The position numbers and the translations under genes are program-made. Shown piece by piece: positions 26,721-38,500 of a stretch of 64,000 nucleotides of DNA (the stretch's first letter is position 1; each line of letters begins with the position of its first letter). The notes under the pieces are model-generated. The model had not been told where the DNA came from, did not search any database, and saw only the letters and a list, made by a program, of their open reading frames with translations. The stretch lies in contig NC_051079.1 of the NCBI RefSeq assembly GCF_004664715.2, positions 57,137,660 through 57,201,659 on the forward strand. Reading direction: 5' to 3'. Source of the DNA: Peromyscus leucopus (lineage: Eukaryota > Chordata > Mammalia > Rodentia > Cricetidae).

Positions 26721-28331
26721 AAAAGAAAACATTTTTTTTTTTAAAGTAGCACTCTTCATTGTTTTTTAAGAGCACCAAAAAATATTTTACATTCTAAACA
26801 CCTCAATATCAAGACAGAAGGAGAGATATGCAGATGGAGCGGTTTATCAGAGTCCACTACTGGACTGCCAAGCTGCCTCAGCTTATGGGCATCACAACAA
26901 ATGAGAAAAGGCAGAAAGGGGGAGAGAGGTAAGGTGGGGGTGGGTAAAGAGAGAGGGAGTGGGAGGGAGAAGCAGAAAGACTGACTGTTCATGTCTGTCT
27001 GTCCGAGATTCTCTGTTCCTAGCTCATTATTTTGGTTATTAGATCTTTAATAAAGTTGCATGTAGTCACACCCAATGGGATTTTTGTCCTTGCACTTTAA
27101 TTTGGATATTAAACATTAACCCCTAATTAACCATCAACCAACAGAGCTGACTGAAAATTTTCCTAATACAGCAGTTCGTGTCTAAGCATTTCCTGTGTAA
27201 AGCTTAGCTGGAGTTAACTCCCTCGTTTAGAGTGACTCCTGCTGGAGAGGGAAAGATAGGAGTCAACTGTACTTACCAATACCTCATTTTTCTCAGTGGT
27301 GCAGGGTAGCTTAGGTAACCTCCCCCTGCTGCTGAGGCAAGATTTTCTGTTCTTCTAATTTTTAGATATGGAAACATACTTTTGAATCCCAAGGCATCAC
27401 CAGAAATCAATGTTCAATATCTTACAATGCATGCATACTTCTTAGACTAATGGTCTAAAGTTTCCAGAATAATTGTGATTAGGCATGTGCTTGGTAATGA
27501 AGAGTTTAATTTGGCTTTGTAATTTTATGCTCCCGCCCCCCTTTGTTAGTAAACTTCCAGGGCCTAAGACCTTTCGGGATAGTGATTATTTTCTTACAGA
27601 GAGGAAATAGGGAGATGAGGAAATGGTCTCCCATTTATAACCCACAGCCAGCTGATCTGTGGAGGGAGCCATCTTCTCTCTCCTGGGTCTCAGAAAGGAG
27701 CCAGTGTTTGACATAAAGACTGAAGCTAGTACTTACACCTGGGCTGCCTGGCTTGGCCAGGGTCCCTCTGCTGTAGAGTAGCAATGGTGTCAGTCTTAGA
27801 CTGGCAGTCCCCTTCTCCAGTGGGGAACTTCTGGTGCCATAGCTTTGTTCGCAGCCTGCTTCTGTTGCTTCAGTTTCTTTTTGGTCTATAAAGTGTCATT
27901 TAAGGCTTCTCGATTTTAACCCCCTGTCATGAAAATGAGAATGGAAACACCTCCCACAAAGTACCTGTCGTGAAAATGAAGCAAGTAAAGGCCTTGGCTC
28001 TTTAAACTGTTTATCCTTGTAGACGTATTGAGTATTGTCTTCTCATTTAGAAAATCAGTGGCACACATATTTGCCAAATATGGTGATTTTATGAAGAGTC
28101 TTATTTATTTGTTTTTCTATTAATCACTGGGTTGATAGATATCCCCATCTCCTAATTCATGATGTTTCCTGAATTCAATTATGCTACATAAATGAGACCA
28201 GCATTGTAGAAGTCAATAATAAAGGGGCAAGAACTCTGAATACATATAAACTTTTAAGCAATTAGTGATTTAAACAAGGTCATGGAGTTATAACTCCAGG
28301 TTATATGATAGATAGGGACATGACATCCCTT

Positions 28332-28380
28332 CCATCCATCCATCCATCCATCCGTCCATCATCTGTCCATCCATTCATTC
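28332..28380. repeat. (CATC)n tetranucleotide microsatellite
   Basis: About five perfect CATC units followed by degenerate CGTC/CATC/ATTC units. Confidence 0.92.
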
Positions 28381-29791
28381 TTCAGCTCATATTTAGACTC
28401 CTCCCCCCCAATTTATTTTGGCAGACATGTATGTGTATGTTAGATTTATTTGGACTCTGTGGTTATGTAATTTTGCAGGTATTTTTTCTGGGGGAAAGGG
28501 GGTAGATTCTGCTTTAATGTGCTCTGTGGTTGGGAGTTTACTTTTTTCATGATTGTTCCTACTTGAATCAAAGCAGTAATCATTAGTCATAATTTTGATT
28601 GTGTTCAGGAGTCTGCATGTATTTCTTGGCTACACAGTGGCATGTCTCTGTTAGGAAGAATGCTGACCTAGCTTTGAGTCCTATTCATACCTAGAATGGA
28701 GCGTAACCGGAAGATGGGAATCATTTTAAAAGTGTTTGTGGAATGGTTGAATGAATATCTTAACCAAGGGTCTGCCTTCAAGCACTGTAGGATTTGAGCA
28801 GCTACTTGTTCCGTTATGTGAATCTTTCACCCTGCAGGATCTTCCTGAATATCTGCCTACCTTTCTGGGATCTGTTCAAAGAATCCTCAGTTTTGTGTGA
28901 CATGGTAGATGTATGTTGCAAACACCAAATATGCTTCACCTCAAATGTATCCTACCAAGGAATTCTTGGAAAAAAAAAAATAACACGTGGTTAACTAGAT
29001 TCTAGAAGGAAAAAAAATGGTATTGCTATCTTTCAGTAATCAGTTTTATTATTTAATAAATATTGATGACTAGTTTCACTATCTACTGCATTCCCAATGA
29101 TGCTTGGTAGTTAAGTGCCAGAGAGAGTCCTGGCCCACTGTTTATCCTGGCTGTCATTTCAGTGATGAAAGGGGCCTCTCTGCTGAGCCCCTGCTAGTTA
29201 GGTATCCACTGATGCAAACCAGTGGAAGGCCTGTTCAAGGTCTCCTATAAACTGGCTGCTTAAGATCAATACTTGTTTTTAAACTATTATCAAACACATG
29301 GACTCTTGCATACAGCTTCAGTTGTCTCTGTTCACTCCCCACGCATCGCACTCAAAATTTATCACGAATGATATTTCTGTTACAAAGGCAACTTCAAAGT
29401 CTGAGATTGAAGAGCTCTCTTAGTTGACAAGGCACTGACCTGGGTTCTGTGACTGAAATATACCCCGAGGTCAGCAATCCAAAACCCAGACACCACTGGA
29501 GGATAATGCACCCCATCTCCCTGGGTATAATTCATAAATAACCCTTCAAAGTTGTAATCTTGATTAACCAATATAAATGTGTACTTTTGCAATGTTAGAA
29601 TATTTTTTTGCATCAGTTAATGAATCCTAAGAGCTTAATGCTCTAGTCCTATTTTACTTCGAGACACCAAATTGAAAGACCCTAAAGTCTGTTTCCCCTT
29701 ATCAAATTTAAGTATTTATTTGTACCCTTCTTGAAGAAATAAGTTCTTCAACTTTAAAACTATGAATTATAGCCCATTGAAGTATGAGTAC

Positions 29792-29811
29792 ATATATATA
29801 TATATATATAA
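29792..29811. repeat. (AT)10 microsatellite
   Basis: Uninterrupted alternating A/T of 20 bases. Confidence 0.9.
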
Positions 29812-30257
29812 TTAATGCTCGAGAAAGATTTAATGTAGATAAAAGAGAGAACTGTTTATGAAAATAGTTCATGTTTCTAGTAGTCCTATCCAGGAAGTTA
29901 GGTAAGATCTAGAAACAGTCCCCTAAATAAGGGGTTTCTATGAGAACAACAAAGGAAAAATAGTAACAACCCTACCCCAACTTCTGTCTCCAAATTCCAG
30001 CGGCTCTCTGAGTTCTGGTTTCTACACATTGTCCTCTAGGAGTGAGCACCCTGGCCTTGGGTGCTTAACACTGAGGGTGGTTTAAAGGGTACAAATGGGA
30101 TCCTGTCAGATTGACAACTAACTGTTCTAATGAGGAAAAAATCCTCAAAGCATGAAATTTGAATGAAATGTGTGATTATAATTCAAGTACTGTTTACAGA
30201 AACCTCTGGGGACCTTCCGAATAAATGCAGAGCAAGTGAGTTAGACAAACCTCTGGG

Positions 30258-30259
<2 letters not shown>

Positions 30260-30305
<46 letters not shown>
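30260..30305. repeat. (TG)n microsatellite
   Basis: About 23 uninterrupted GT units, a likely polymorphic Z-DNA-forming tract about 1.8 kb upstream of the TCF4-A start codon. Confidence 0.96.
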
Positions 30306-30306
<1 letters not shown>

Positions 30307-31370
30307 TGCGAAACTTCCCACCCTTAGCTAGCTTCGCCCTTCAGTCCACTGCGGCCCCTCCTTGTCTATTAATACTGTATGTGTTTTGTTACCGTGTTGA
30401 GTTGTAAGGAAATAGGTGCTTTGCATTATTAAAGTTGATTCTGAAGAGGAGATGTGTGCTCAGTGGCATTTGCCTCGGCATATGCAAATGATTTAGTTTC
30501 ATTTGGGATCAATTCCCAGAGGCCCTCCTTTCCTGTGATGCTCTGAATTTGGCAAGCTCACGTCAGCCCATCTTCCCCCCCCCCACACACACCTCTTTCT
30601 TTCCTTTTTTTTTTTTAATTTTAACTCCCCTTTGTTAGTTGATATATTTTTCAAAAGACAACAAAAATATCCCCTGGCTTGTTAGAAACCTTGCAATTCT
30701 ATTGTTCAGTCGTGATCAATAAAGGTGAAGGAAGATTCTCGTTTTCCTAAAGTTTTGTAAAATTTAAGTTTACAAAAACGTGCATGGAACGCTTGTTAAA
30801 ATATTTATGCAGAAATCCGGCTCCTGGGATGAGATAAAACTCTGAAAACGCGGTCTCTAAGGTGCCTTTTCAGGAATTGACAGCTGTGAGCTATTGGTAG
30901 ATTCGGACTTAACCAATAAACTTGCCTTAGAATGCCGCAAACAACCAAGCAAGCTTAAGTTGCAGCTGGGTTCCCCATTGCCACAGCACTCCAGACAGCA
31001 GGGTGTGTGGGTCTGAGGTGCTCAGCCCCAAGGAGGGCAAGCTTGGCCTCATGGCATTCAGCTAGCTCGCTTTTGACCACGCAGCCGGCCTCGGCGTGGC
31101 AAGGTGAAGTTCACCGGCGAGCAGCCACCCTCTGCCCCCGGTCTGAGAGCCTGGGGCTTGCAGAGCCCTGGGCCTGCCGCTGTTACTCTGTTTCATTCCG
31201 CAACCGGGTTTTGTAGGTTGTTGACCAAGCAGCCAGAAAACACTGCCCCCTCTCTCTGTTTGAGCGAGGTCAGAGACGTGGTGGTTTTTTTTTTTTTTTT
31301 TTTTCCCTTCCTCCACTAACCCCCGCCCCCCCTCCTTTCTCCGAATCGAGTTCTCAGGCAGCTGCGTACA

Positions 31371-31457
31371 ATGCTGGGAGCTAGCCAGCAGCAGAGACAG
31401 ATGGCAGAGTTATTAGATGTGCATCGTACGATTCCCTTCCTGCCACTCGCTTTTTAA
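31371..31457 (+). other. 28-codon ORF near the TCF4-A promoter (possible uORF)
   Basis: An ATG 12 bases after the start of the third CAGCTG E-box opens a frame starting MLGASQQQRQMAELLDVHRT and ending in TAA. It acts as an upstream ORF only if transcription starts before 31371, which is unknown. Composition is plausible but it is short. Confidence 0.3.
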
Positions 31458-31668
31458 TCAAATTAAAACAAAAAAGAAAGAGAGGGAGAGAGAGAGAGGG
31501 GGAGTCAATTAACCGCATTTGTATTCTGCTCAATAATGGACCCTGTTCCACTTTTACCCTAAGGCAGTTGAGTGGAAATTTTAGAGAAGAAAAGGGGTGC
31601 CTAAAAAACAAAAAAACAAAAAACAACAACAAGAAAAAAAAAAGGAGAAAGAGAGACACACAGCGGGA

Positions 31669-31670
31669 CA

Positions 31671-31740
<70 letters not shown>
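31669..31740. repeat. (CA)n(GA)n compound microsatellite upstream of exon 10a coding start
   Basis: About 10 CA units (31669-31688) run into about 25 uninterrupted GA units (31689-31739). The pure purine/pyrimidine stretch can form triplex DNA and bind GAGA-type factors. It ends about 340 bases before the TCF4-A ATG, so it lies in the promoter or the 5' untranslated region. ORFs across it encode repeated Arg-Glu or Leu-Ser and are artefacts. Confidence 0.95.
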
Positions 31741-32078
31741 AAAAGAGGTGAAGCCTGCAGGAATTTGTAGGAATCGGCATTATTCGAGGAACTGAACTGA
31801 TAAAAACCCCTCGGAAAAGTTGAAGCGATCTCGAGTGCTGGGCTGCAGCGCTGCACAGGCCGGGCCGCCTTCCAGCCTGCGCGAACTTGAGCGTCTGACA
31901 GCAGCGCCGCGGCCTCCCCCGCCCGCCAGGAATGGTCTCTTCCTGCTTTGCATATTCACCACGCTTGGCCCGGCCATATGGGAAAATGCAACTGAAGGAA
32001 TTGTTGTGAAAAAAGGGACAGCGAGTTTGAAATAAAAGTTGTTAGAGTGGTACTGAGGAGAAAAAAGAATCCGAGGCC
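31741..32078 (+). other. Tcf4: Probable 5' untranslated region of TCF4-A (exon 10a)
   Basis: This segment runs contiguously into the TCF4-A start codon and has no acceptor-like site just before the ATG. In-frame stops close the frame upstream of the ATG, the nearest at 32043-32045, which supports the chosen start. It carries a 25-codon upstream ORF (31932-32009) and an overlapping 5-codon one (31978-31995). The 5' boundary is a guess. Confidence 0.6.
31932..32009 (+). promoter_or_regulatory. Upstream ORF in the TCF4-A leader (25 codons)
   Basis: The ATG sits in AGGAATGG (A at -3, G at +4), a good initiation context. The frame begins MVSSCFAYSPRLARPYGK and ends at TGA 70 bases before the main ATG, in the same register as the main frame but closed by its own stop. 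A second ATG in another frame (31978) gives a five-residue ORF. Such uORFs usually lower translation of the main frame; that is inference here. Confidence 0.5.
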
Positions 32079-32147
32079 ATGTACTGCGCATACACCATCC
32101 CGGGCATGGGCGGCAACTCTCTGATGTACTACTATAATGGGAAAGCG
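32079..32147 (+). CDS. Tcf4: Tcf4 alternative first coding exon 10a (TCF4-A N-terminus)
   Basis: Twenty-three codons beginning MYCAYTIPGMGGNSLMYYY and ending Asn-Gly-Lys-Ala, the known N-terminus of the short isoform TCF4-A. The start is in a GAGGCCATGT context (G at -3). The donor GCG|GTAAGC leaves phase 0, the same as exon 9, so both can join the downstream Val-Tyr-Ala-Pro exon. Proteins from this exon lack the N-terminal AD1 activation domain and the exon 8/9 nuclear localisation signal but keep the downstream AD2 and bHLH regions. They are thought to reach the nucleus through bHLH partners. It lies about 28.3 kb downstream of exon 9 and uses its own promoter. Confidence 0.97.
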
Positions 32148-33825
32148 GTAAGCGAACTCGGCTGCGAGGGGCATTGGGGACAAGTTTTATGGTCACAGGG
32201 ATGAGCATCCTAGGCGGGGAGCATTGTTTGCGAAGTTGTTCAGGACTGCCGTACCTTTCTCGGTGCCATGAAATATTTATCATCTGCGAGTCCTAGGATG
32301 TTACTGTTCCCTTCTTTCCTTTTTTCCTCCCCCCCAACCCACCCCACCCCCAGTGTAGAACCGCCGATGCTTTTCAAAGCTTCTGAAAGTAGATCCCAGA
32401 CAGAAAGTTTGCAGTCAGGTAAACTTAGGAGGTTGTACGATTTAAAATAATAATAGTAATAATAATAATGAAGGGACTTTTGGCAAATTCCTTTTGCTTT
32501 CAAATGATGGGAAGGAGGAGCAGATTATGAAGAGAACCGAGAAAGCCCAAGTTAGCCTGAGAGAAAATTGGGGGTAAGTTTCTCTCCGGACTGAGGTTTT
32601 GTGCTATCTAAAGTCGTACTAAGTTGGAAGCCATGGGTAGTGGAGAGGAGATAAGAGGTTAAAATAGACCAAAAACTTAAAACTAACGCATCTGATGGGG
32701 GTAGATTATATAAGCTTATTTTTTAACCCAAAAAAGGAAGGGGGGGATCTGTTCGTGCTTGTAACGATATTGTAAGTTATTTGTGCTGTGTGGCGTTTTC
32801 CTCTGTTTCCCCCCTTCTAACAGAAAGGCTTTATTTAAGTGGGGGAAAGTGTCTGGTATCTTGTACATAACCTCAGCAGAAGGTTTATACTTGCCATCTG
32901 GAGGTTTATTTATTTTTTTTCTTCCTTTGCCTGGGCCCTCCGAAGGAAAGAGATTTCAATATTTTTTAAATTGGTATGTGGTGCTCTTAGAAGAGTTGGG
33001 CAGTGGAGGAGCAAGATTTCACTTTAAAACAGCAAAGAATGGGGAGGGGGTGAAAAGCTGCCATTTATGAACTGTTTTCATTTTGTACTTTGAACTTGCA
33101 TTTGGGTTGATCTTAATCAGAGTGTGCTAGTTGGGCCAAAAGGGACCGATCAGAGCTTTCACGGAGGCCCAGTTTATCTGTACTGATTGGTGCAAACAAA
33201 TTAAATGTGTGTGTGCTGTTATATGCATGTAAGCCCATATATATATATATGCATATATATACATGTACACACAGATGTATACACAATGCTTATTTCTAGT
33301 GGGCTACACTGGTATATATAGAGATACATAAGCATTTGAGAGTGTGGTTTAAGGAGATTAACAAACACCCAATTCTATGAGTTAGCCACTGTTGAATTAT
33401 TACTTTTATTTTGAAGTATCAGTCAATCACCACAAGTTTATAAATACTCTCCTTTTTAAAATCCCCTTTAAAGAATATCGCCTGTACTCAGAACAATAGT
33501 TAAATGTGGTAAATAAAGTAGATTGGAAGTATATGACTTGGACTCTAAGTCGATTAGTATTTAATGCAATGATCTTAAATATTGGGATTATTTAACTCAT
33601 TTTTTAAAAAAGAATTATATCTTAATTGCGATTGTTAGGGATTCCTACCTGCTTAGGACTCAAGCCTGACGCTTCTTGGACATTTCCAAACACACCATAA
33701 TCAATACCATTTGAAGCCCCTTTCATAGAAACTTCACCAACGATGAAACCAGTGTGATGAGCAGGCAGGAGTGTCTCTGAAATAGTAAGATAGAGCCCAA
33801 TTTCTGTTGCCCTGTGCATTAAAGG

Positions 33826-33898
33826 ATTATATGTTATGCATTATATATTACATGCATATGCATGAAAAGATTATATGTTACATTATGTATTACAACAA
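33826..33898. repeat. Imperfect tandem duplication, AT-rich
   Basis: GGATTATATGTTATGCATTA plus TATATTACA recurs about 42 bases later as AGATTATATGTTACATTATG plus TATTACAA. Two imperfect copies separated by a GCATATGCATG palindrome. Confidence 0.6.
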
Positions 33899-35548
33899 AT
33901 ATAAGTTGTTATGGTTTTTAACTTTAGGGGTTACCAGTGATGTGAATTTTATATGTTAATTATTAGTTTTGCATCTTAAGCAGCTGAATTGTCAAATTTT
34001 TAGTTAAGGCTTGGGCATTTTAATTTCCTTATGGCCCAAAGGAATTTTTAAAAATATGTATTCCATTCCCTCAGCTTGCCAATTGCCTCTACCATAAGAA
34101 AATGCTGACTATGACATCATATCACTAATATGCCCTCACAGTTGCCAAATATTTTGGTTGTTAGATTTTTTTTTTTTTTTGAGAGGATGGTACTCATAAA
34201 ATCAAGATCACTCTGTCACAGGAAATGTATTTATAGGAACTGTTTTAAGACGTTTATTAAAAACAAATCTGGTGATGTGTATCTCTATTGATTCAAACAC
34301 TAGAAAGAGGCAAATTGTACATACATTATATTTAGAAAAAATAACCCTGTACAGCCTCAGCAGGAAATGTTGGAAACCATGGGTAGTTACCAGTGCTTCG
34401 AATTAACTTTATGAAATGGTCAGCAAAGTCCAGTTGTGTGTTCACCACAGAAGGGCCAGTTCTAGACCTTTTTCCAAAACACCCTCCTGCGTACCCTGGG
34501 GAAATGGATTTCTGTTTATTCTACAGTGTGTATTGTACCGGCTCCAGTTCTACATTCAGCTGCATTCGGTTTAGTACCAGACATCTTGCGGAGATTGTAT
34601 ACGCCATGTGTTAATTGTTCAACATGCCTATGGACGTGACTTTACCTTTGTAGAATTTTGTTTGTCTGGGGTCTGACTATTTGTGTGTCCTGAGTATGTA
34701 TGTCTGTGAGTCCATTGTGCATTTCAACCTGAGCTGTTCTGCCTGGCCATCTCTGTGGCCCAGGTTTTCCTCTGAAGACAGCCTAGCACTGAATTCCTTC
34801 TTCTTTTTTTTCCCCCAGTGACAAGTCAATTACTTGTTTAAATTCAGTTTGAACTCTCTGAACTGAGAGAGGCTAGAGGAAGCAGGTTTTTCCCTGTGAA
34901 TAAACAAAAGAAGAAAAATGGAAAATCATTCCCAAACACTGTGATTTTTAGGTTGCAGCAAGAATACAGAGCAGCATGACAATTATGATTATCTTCTTTT
35001 TGAACCAGCGAACACAGGGATTGTAAAATCCGTTTTCCTTCTACTTCCTAGCGAGAGAAACACTTTAATCAATGAGATTTTGGGACGGACAAAGGAAAAT
35101 GTAGATGGACTTCATTACCTTAAGATAGAAAATTTCCCTGTTAATATGCCCAAATTGCTTTCACGCTTGCATATAAGACAGTGATTTCTCCTGAAGTACG
35201 GACTTCGTAAAAAATAAGACCTTGAATAATCCTAACCCAAAAGGTACCAAAGAATAAATTTTGAGTCTAAACCAGAAAATGTTTGTAAAACTCAGCTTCG
35301 CCCCAGGGGAGAGGTCAGTGAACTTGGCCAAGTATTTTTGTGTGTGTGATTCCCCCTCCTTCCTCTTTGCCTTATTGCCTTGCATGTAAGTGGATCCCAA
35401 TCTCAGCTAACTGAACATTTGAAGGCATTATTCTTCAACCATGGAAGAAATGTTTCTTTTAAGCATCATTATCTCAACTTATGTCAAATTGTACTACAGT
35501 CTGTCCTTACCCAGGCCATAAGAAGTACTGGGTATTACCAGGTCTACC

Positions 35549-35573
35549 AAAAAAAAAAAAAAAAAAAAAAAAA
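35549..35573. repeat. Poly(A) run
   Basis: Twenty-five A followed by GGAAAGAAA. I see no SINE or pseudogene body immediately upstream, so it is a homopolymer or the tail of an unrecognised retroposon. Confidence 0.85.
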
Positions 35574-38500
35574 GGAAAGAAAATAGCAATAGTTCTAAGC
35601 CTATTTTTTTTCTAATGTTTTGTGTGCTCACCGAATTCAAATTTTAATGAGTAATTATTTGGTCAAATTCCATATAGCTTAAAATATCTAAAAATATGGC
35701 AGTTCCACATAGATAAAATCCTGGCAAATGAAATTAAAAACAAAAGTGGCAAAATTTCTTCCTACTGGTAATTTCAGATCACACCATCGGCTCTCGCCAG
35801 CGTGTGCATGTGTTAAGCCGTACAGAGAAACCTGTGATTATTCTAATTGCTCTTTTTGCTTCCTACTAACAAGCTTCAAACCGTGTTTCGAACTAGTTGT
35901 TTTGAAATAGTTATCTGTCAAGTCATCAAATCTCAGAAGGCAAATGAGAACGAACTCGCCATGTTTATACTCCAACCGTTGGTCATATTATGCAGGCTTT
36001 CATCTTCAGAAAGTTCAAAGGCAAAAAATGAAGGCAAGCTCTTTTCCGATATGAAGGCCGCCCAAACACAGAAACATCTGACTAGCAGGACCTCTCAGCT
36101 CATAGTCCTTGTTGGAACACAGTTCACCTACACACATGACAATCATAGTCAGCCTCATTTTCCAAGCTGAAGTGTGGGGGTCTGAAGGCTTCATTCATCC
36201 CTCATGCATTTGCCGTGGAAAGTGGCAACATAAAATGAGTAATATATATTTACCAGAAATATTAATTGCTAAGTACATTTTTAATATGGCCCTTTAAAAT
36301 AAATCATGGTTGAGGCAGTTACAGATAAGTAAGTACTAGGTTTTAAAGTTTTCCATAGTGTATCCATTATGCAAATTGCAGTTGACATTTTAAAAGATAT
36401 TTTAAACAATTACTATTTCAGAACCCTTACTATAAATAAAAGTAACCAATATAAATGCATTTTAATTTTAAAAATGTTGGTTTAGTTGCTAATACAGAGA
36501 AAAGAATTTGCTTAGATCACAAGCCTAATTTTTTAGCTGCCCACTGATCTAAAAAAATATCAAAGGAAAAGCATGTAGGAAAACTTTAGGGTTCTTTTTG
36601 TGTGTGAGAGCTATTTGGTATTATTGACGTGCAGAATATTGTAATTTAGTGATTTTAAGATAACAATAAAATTGTTTTTCTGTCTGTATTTAATTCCTTC
36701 AAACAAAATTATATTGATTTTATTCTGTAGGTTTAAGCTGGTAAATATTCACCAGACACTTAATCTTGAGATTGTAGAAGCTCTAGCTACTACCTCTTGC
36801 TCATCTGCCTCTGATTAAATTTCCAAAAATCCCTGCTTGAGATTCACGGATGCCAGTTTGAGCATTTTTGTCGGGAGGCTAATTTCTTAGGAAGAAAATG
36901 TGTCTGTGGTGTGCTTTATTTAACCCCTGATTTCTGGTGGGTTTGAATGTTTTGACACTTGGGAAGCATCCGGCTCCCAGCGCTAGGTGATGGCATTGTT
37001 TCAGGAGTTAGAGGAAGGACATTGGGACAGGGAAAAGGAGGCCTAGGCAGAGGAATGGTCAGGGGGGAAAGCTAGCTGGATGCTGTTTAAATGCCTTTCC
37101 AACTGATCCGCAGGAAATTGTGCTGGGGAATTGCATGCTTCCTGCCCCACTGTGGACTTGGTTTACAGTACAATACTGTCTGTTTTGGTGATGCTCCTTT
37201 TTGTGTGTGTGTGTGTGAAATATTGAGAAGCCACCATAAAGGCTTGAGGATAATTACTTTTCTCCCTACACCTTACTGGCTAAACAGCTTTTTTACCTTC
37301 CTTTAACTGCAACCGTGGTCAGATTTTCTAATTGCAAATGTTGTGTGTGTTCCGTTCCAAAACCAGCTGAAAACTATGTCACCGACACCGTGAGAAATGC
37401 CATGGTGTCCTCCTTTATGGTGGGCCATGTCCATGGTTAGCAGTCTGCCATCAGGAGAGTTATCGTGAACAGAACAAAAGCCTCTGGATTGTGAGCCAGT
37501 GAGAATATATCAATTTTTAGACACTGGCTGGGACAATTTTAAAAGTTGTTCAAATCAGGGCTTACTTACTTTTACCCTGAGAAGAGAATTCAGTGGGAAC
37601 ATATGTTTGCTCCCCACAGCAAACCTAAATGCTTGCCTCCTAGCATATGCAGTAAGTGCATGTAATGCAGCAATGGGCTTTTATATCCTCTCCAATATTG
37701 TCCGACTTACACAAAGACACGTTTGCTCATCATCATCATAAGTGAAAGACAGTGGAAGACCAACCGTTCTCAAGTTTTTGTGTGTCTGATTAGATTTTTA
37801 TTTATTCATTGTGGGCTCTTAATACTTCCAAACACAACTCTAAGATGACATGAGGCACAATTACATGTGACAGAAATTATGGATGGTGGCAAAAACGAAA
37901 TTCTGCATGTTCCTAAACCATTTAGAAACTCTTTCGGGGAGGGACAGGGTCTTATAACAATGATCTGTGTACAAACAAACAAACATGTCCAAGGTGATAG
38001 GGGCATTTTAAGAAAAGAATTCTATTTTGTAGACTTAGGTGGAACTGGAAGTTACTCCTGGGTGTCTTTAGAACATTGAAATCCCTGTAGGCTTTTAAAC
38101 ATTTTTGAATAGATATTAACTTACGTGGTACAGTATCATATGTAAGGTAAACGGTACAGATAATTGTTACATTTATCGAGCAAAGAGAAGTTTTCTTCCA
38201 AAGAACCATTCTTCGAGTTGATATCCCTCCTTTTGGAAGTTGGAGGTACTTTGAGAGGCTTTCTTCTGTGAAGGGCTAGAGATCTCTAACTCCCAAACTA
38301 AACTTGTATTCACAGGTGTGTTTATGTTACAGCACCATACTCTGCTTAGAATATTAAAGTTCCCTTTTCTGATAATGTTTGTCCTTAAATGTCCAGGCTG
38401 CTTTTATTACCTTCACAGTTTTACTCAAATCCTCCCTTATTTCTTAAGGAAAGGCAGCATTTTATTCTAAACGACATAGAAGGGAGCCCCGGGGTTGTAA

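Larger units (their letters stand above)
27000..30480 (+). other. Tcf4: Tcf4 intron 9 segment upstream of the TCF4-A promoter
   Basis: Intron sequence with a CATC microsatellite (28332-28380), an AT run (29792-29811) and a TG run (30260-30305). No exon is supported. ORFs are short and without recognisable similarity. Confidence 0.7.
30470..31740 (+). promoter_or_regulatory. Tcf4: Promoter region of the short isoform TCF4-A
   Basis: Because exon 10a has an initiator ATG and no matching acceptor was needed upstream, transcription must start within roughly this region. The sequence becomes more GC-rich with scattered CpGs from about 31.0 kb. Recognisable elements are a perfect octamer ATGCAAAT (30482-30489), a CRE-like CACGTCA near 30.56 kb, a CCAAT box (30913-30917) facing an inverted one (30893-30897), three CAGCTG E-boxes (30881, 30963, 31359), a T20 run (31285-31304) and a CA/GA tract. 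I see no convincing TATA box. The exact start site cannot be set from sequence; it may lie before or after the GA tract. Confidence 0.6.

Noticed and set aside
31568..31856. ORFs on both strands across the CA/GA tract
   Set aside because: Low-complexity Arg-Glu and Leu-Ser runs from the microsatellite.
31780..32283. 167-codon minus-strand ORF over exon 10a
   Set aside because: Antisense shadow of the GC-rich TCF4-A leader and coding exon; the sense strand is clearly the real one.
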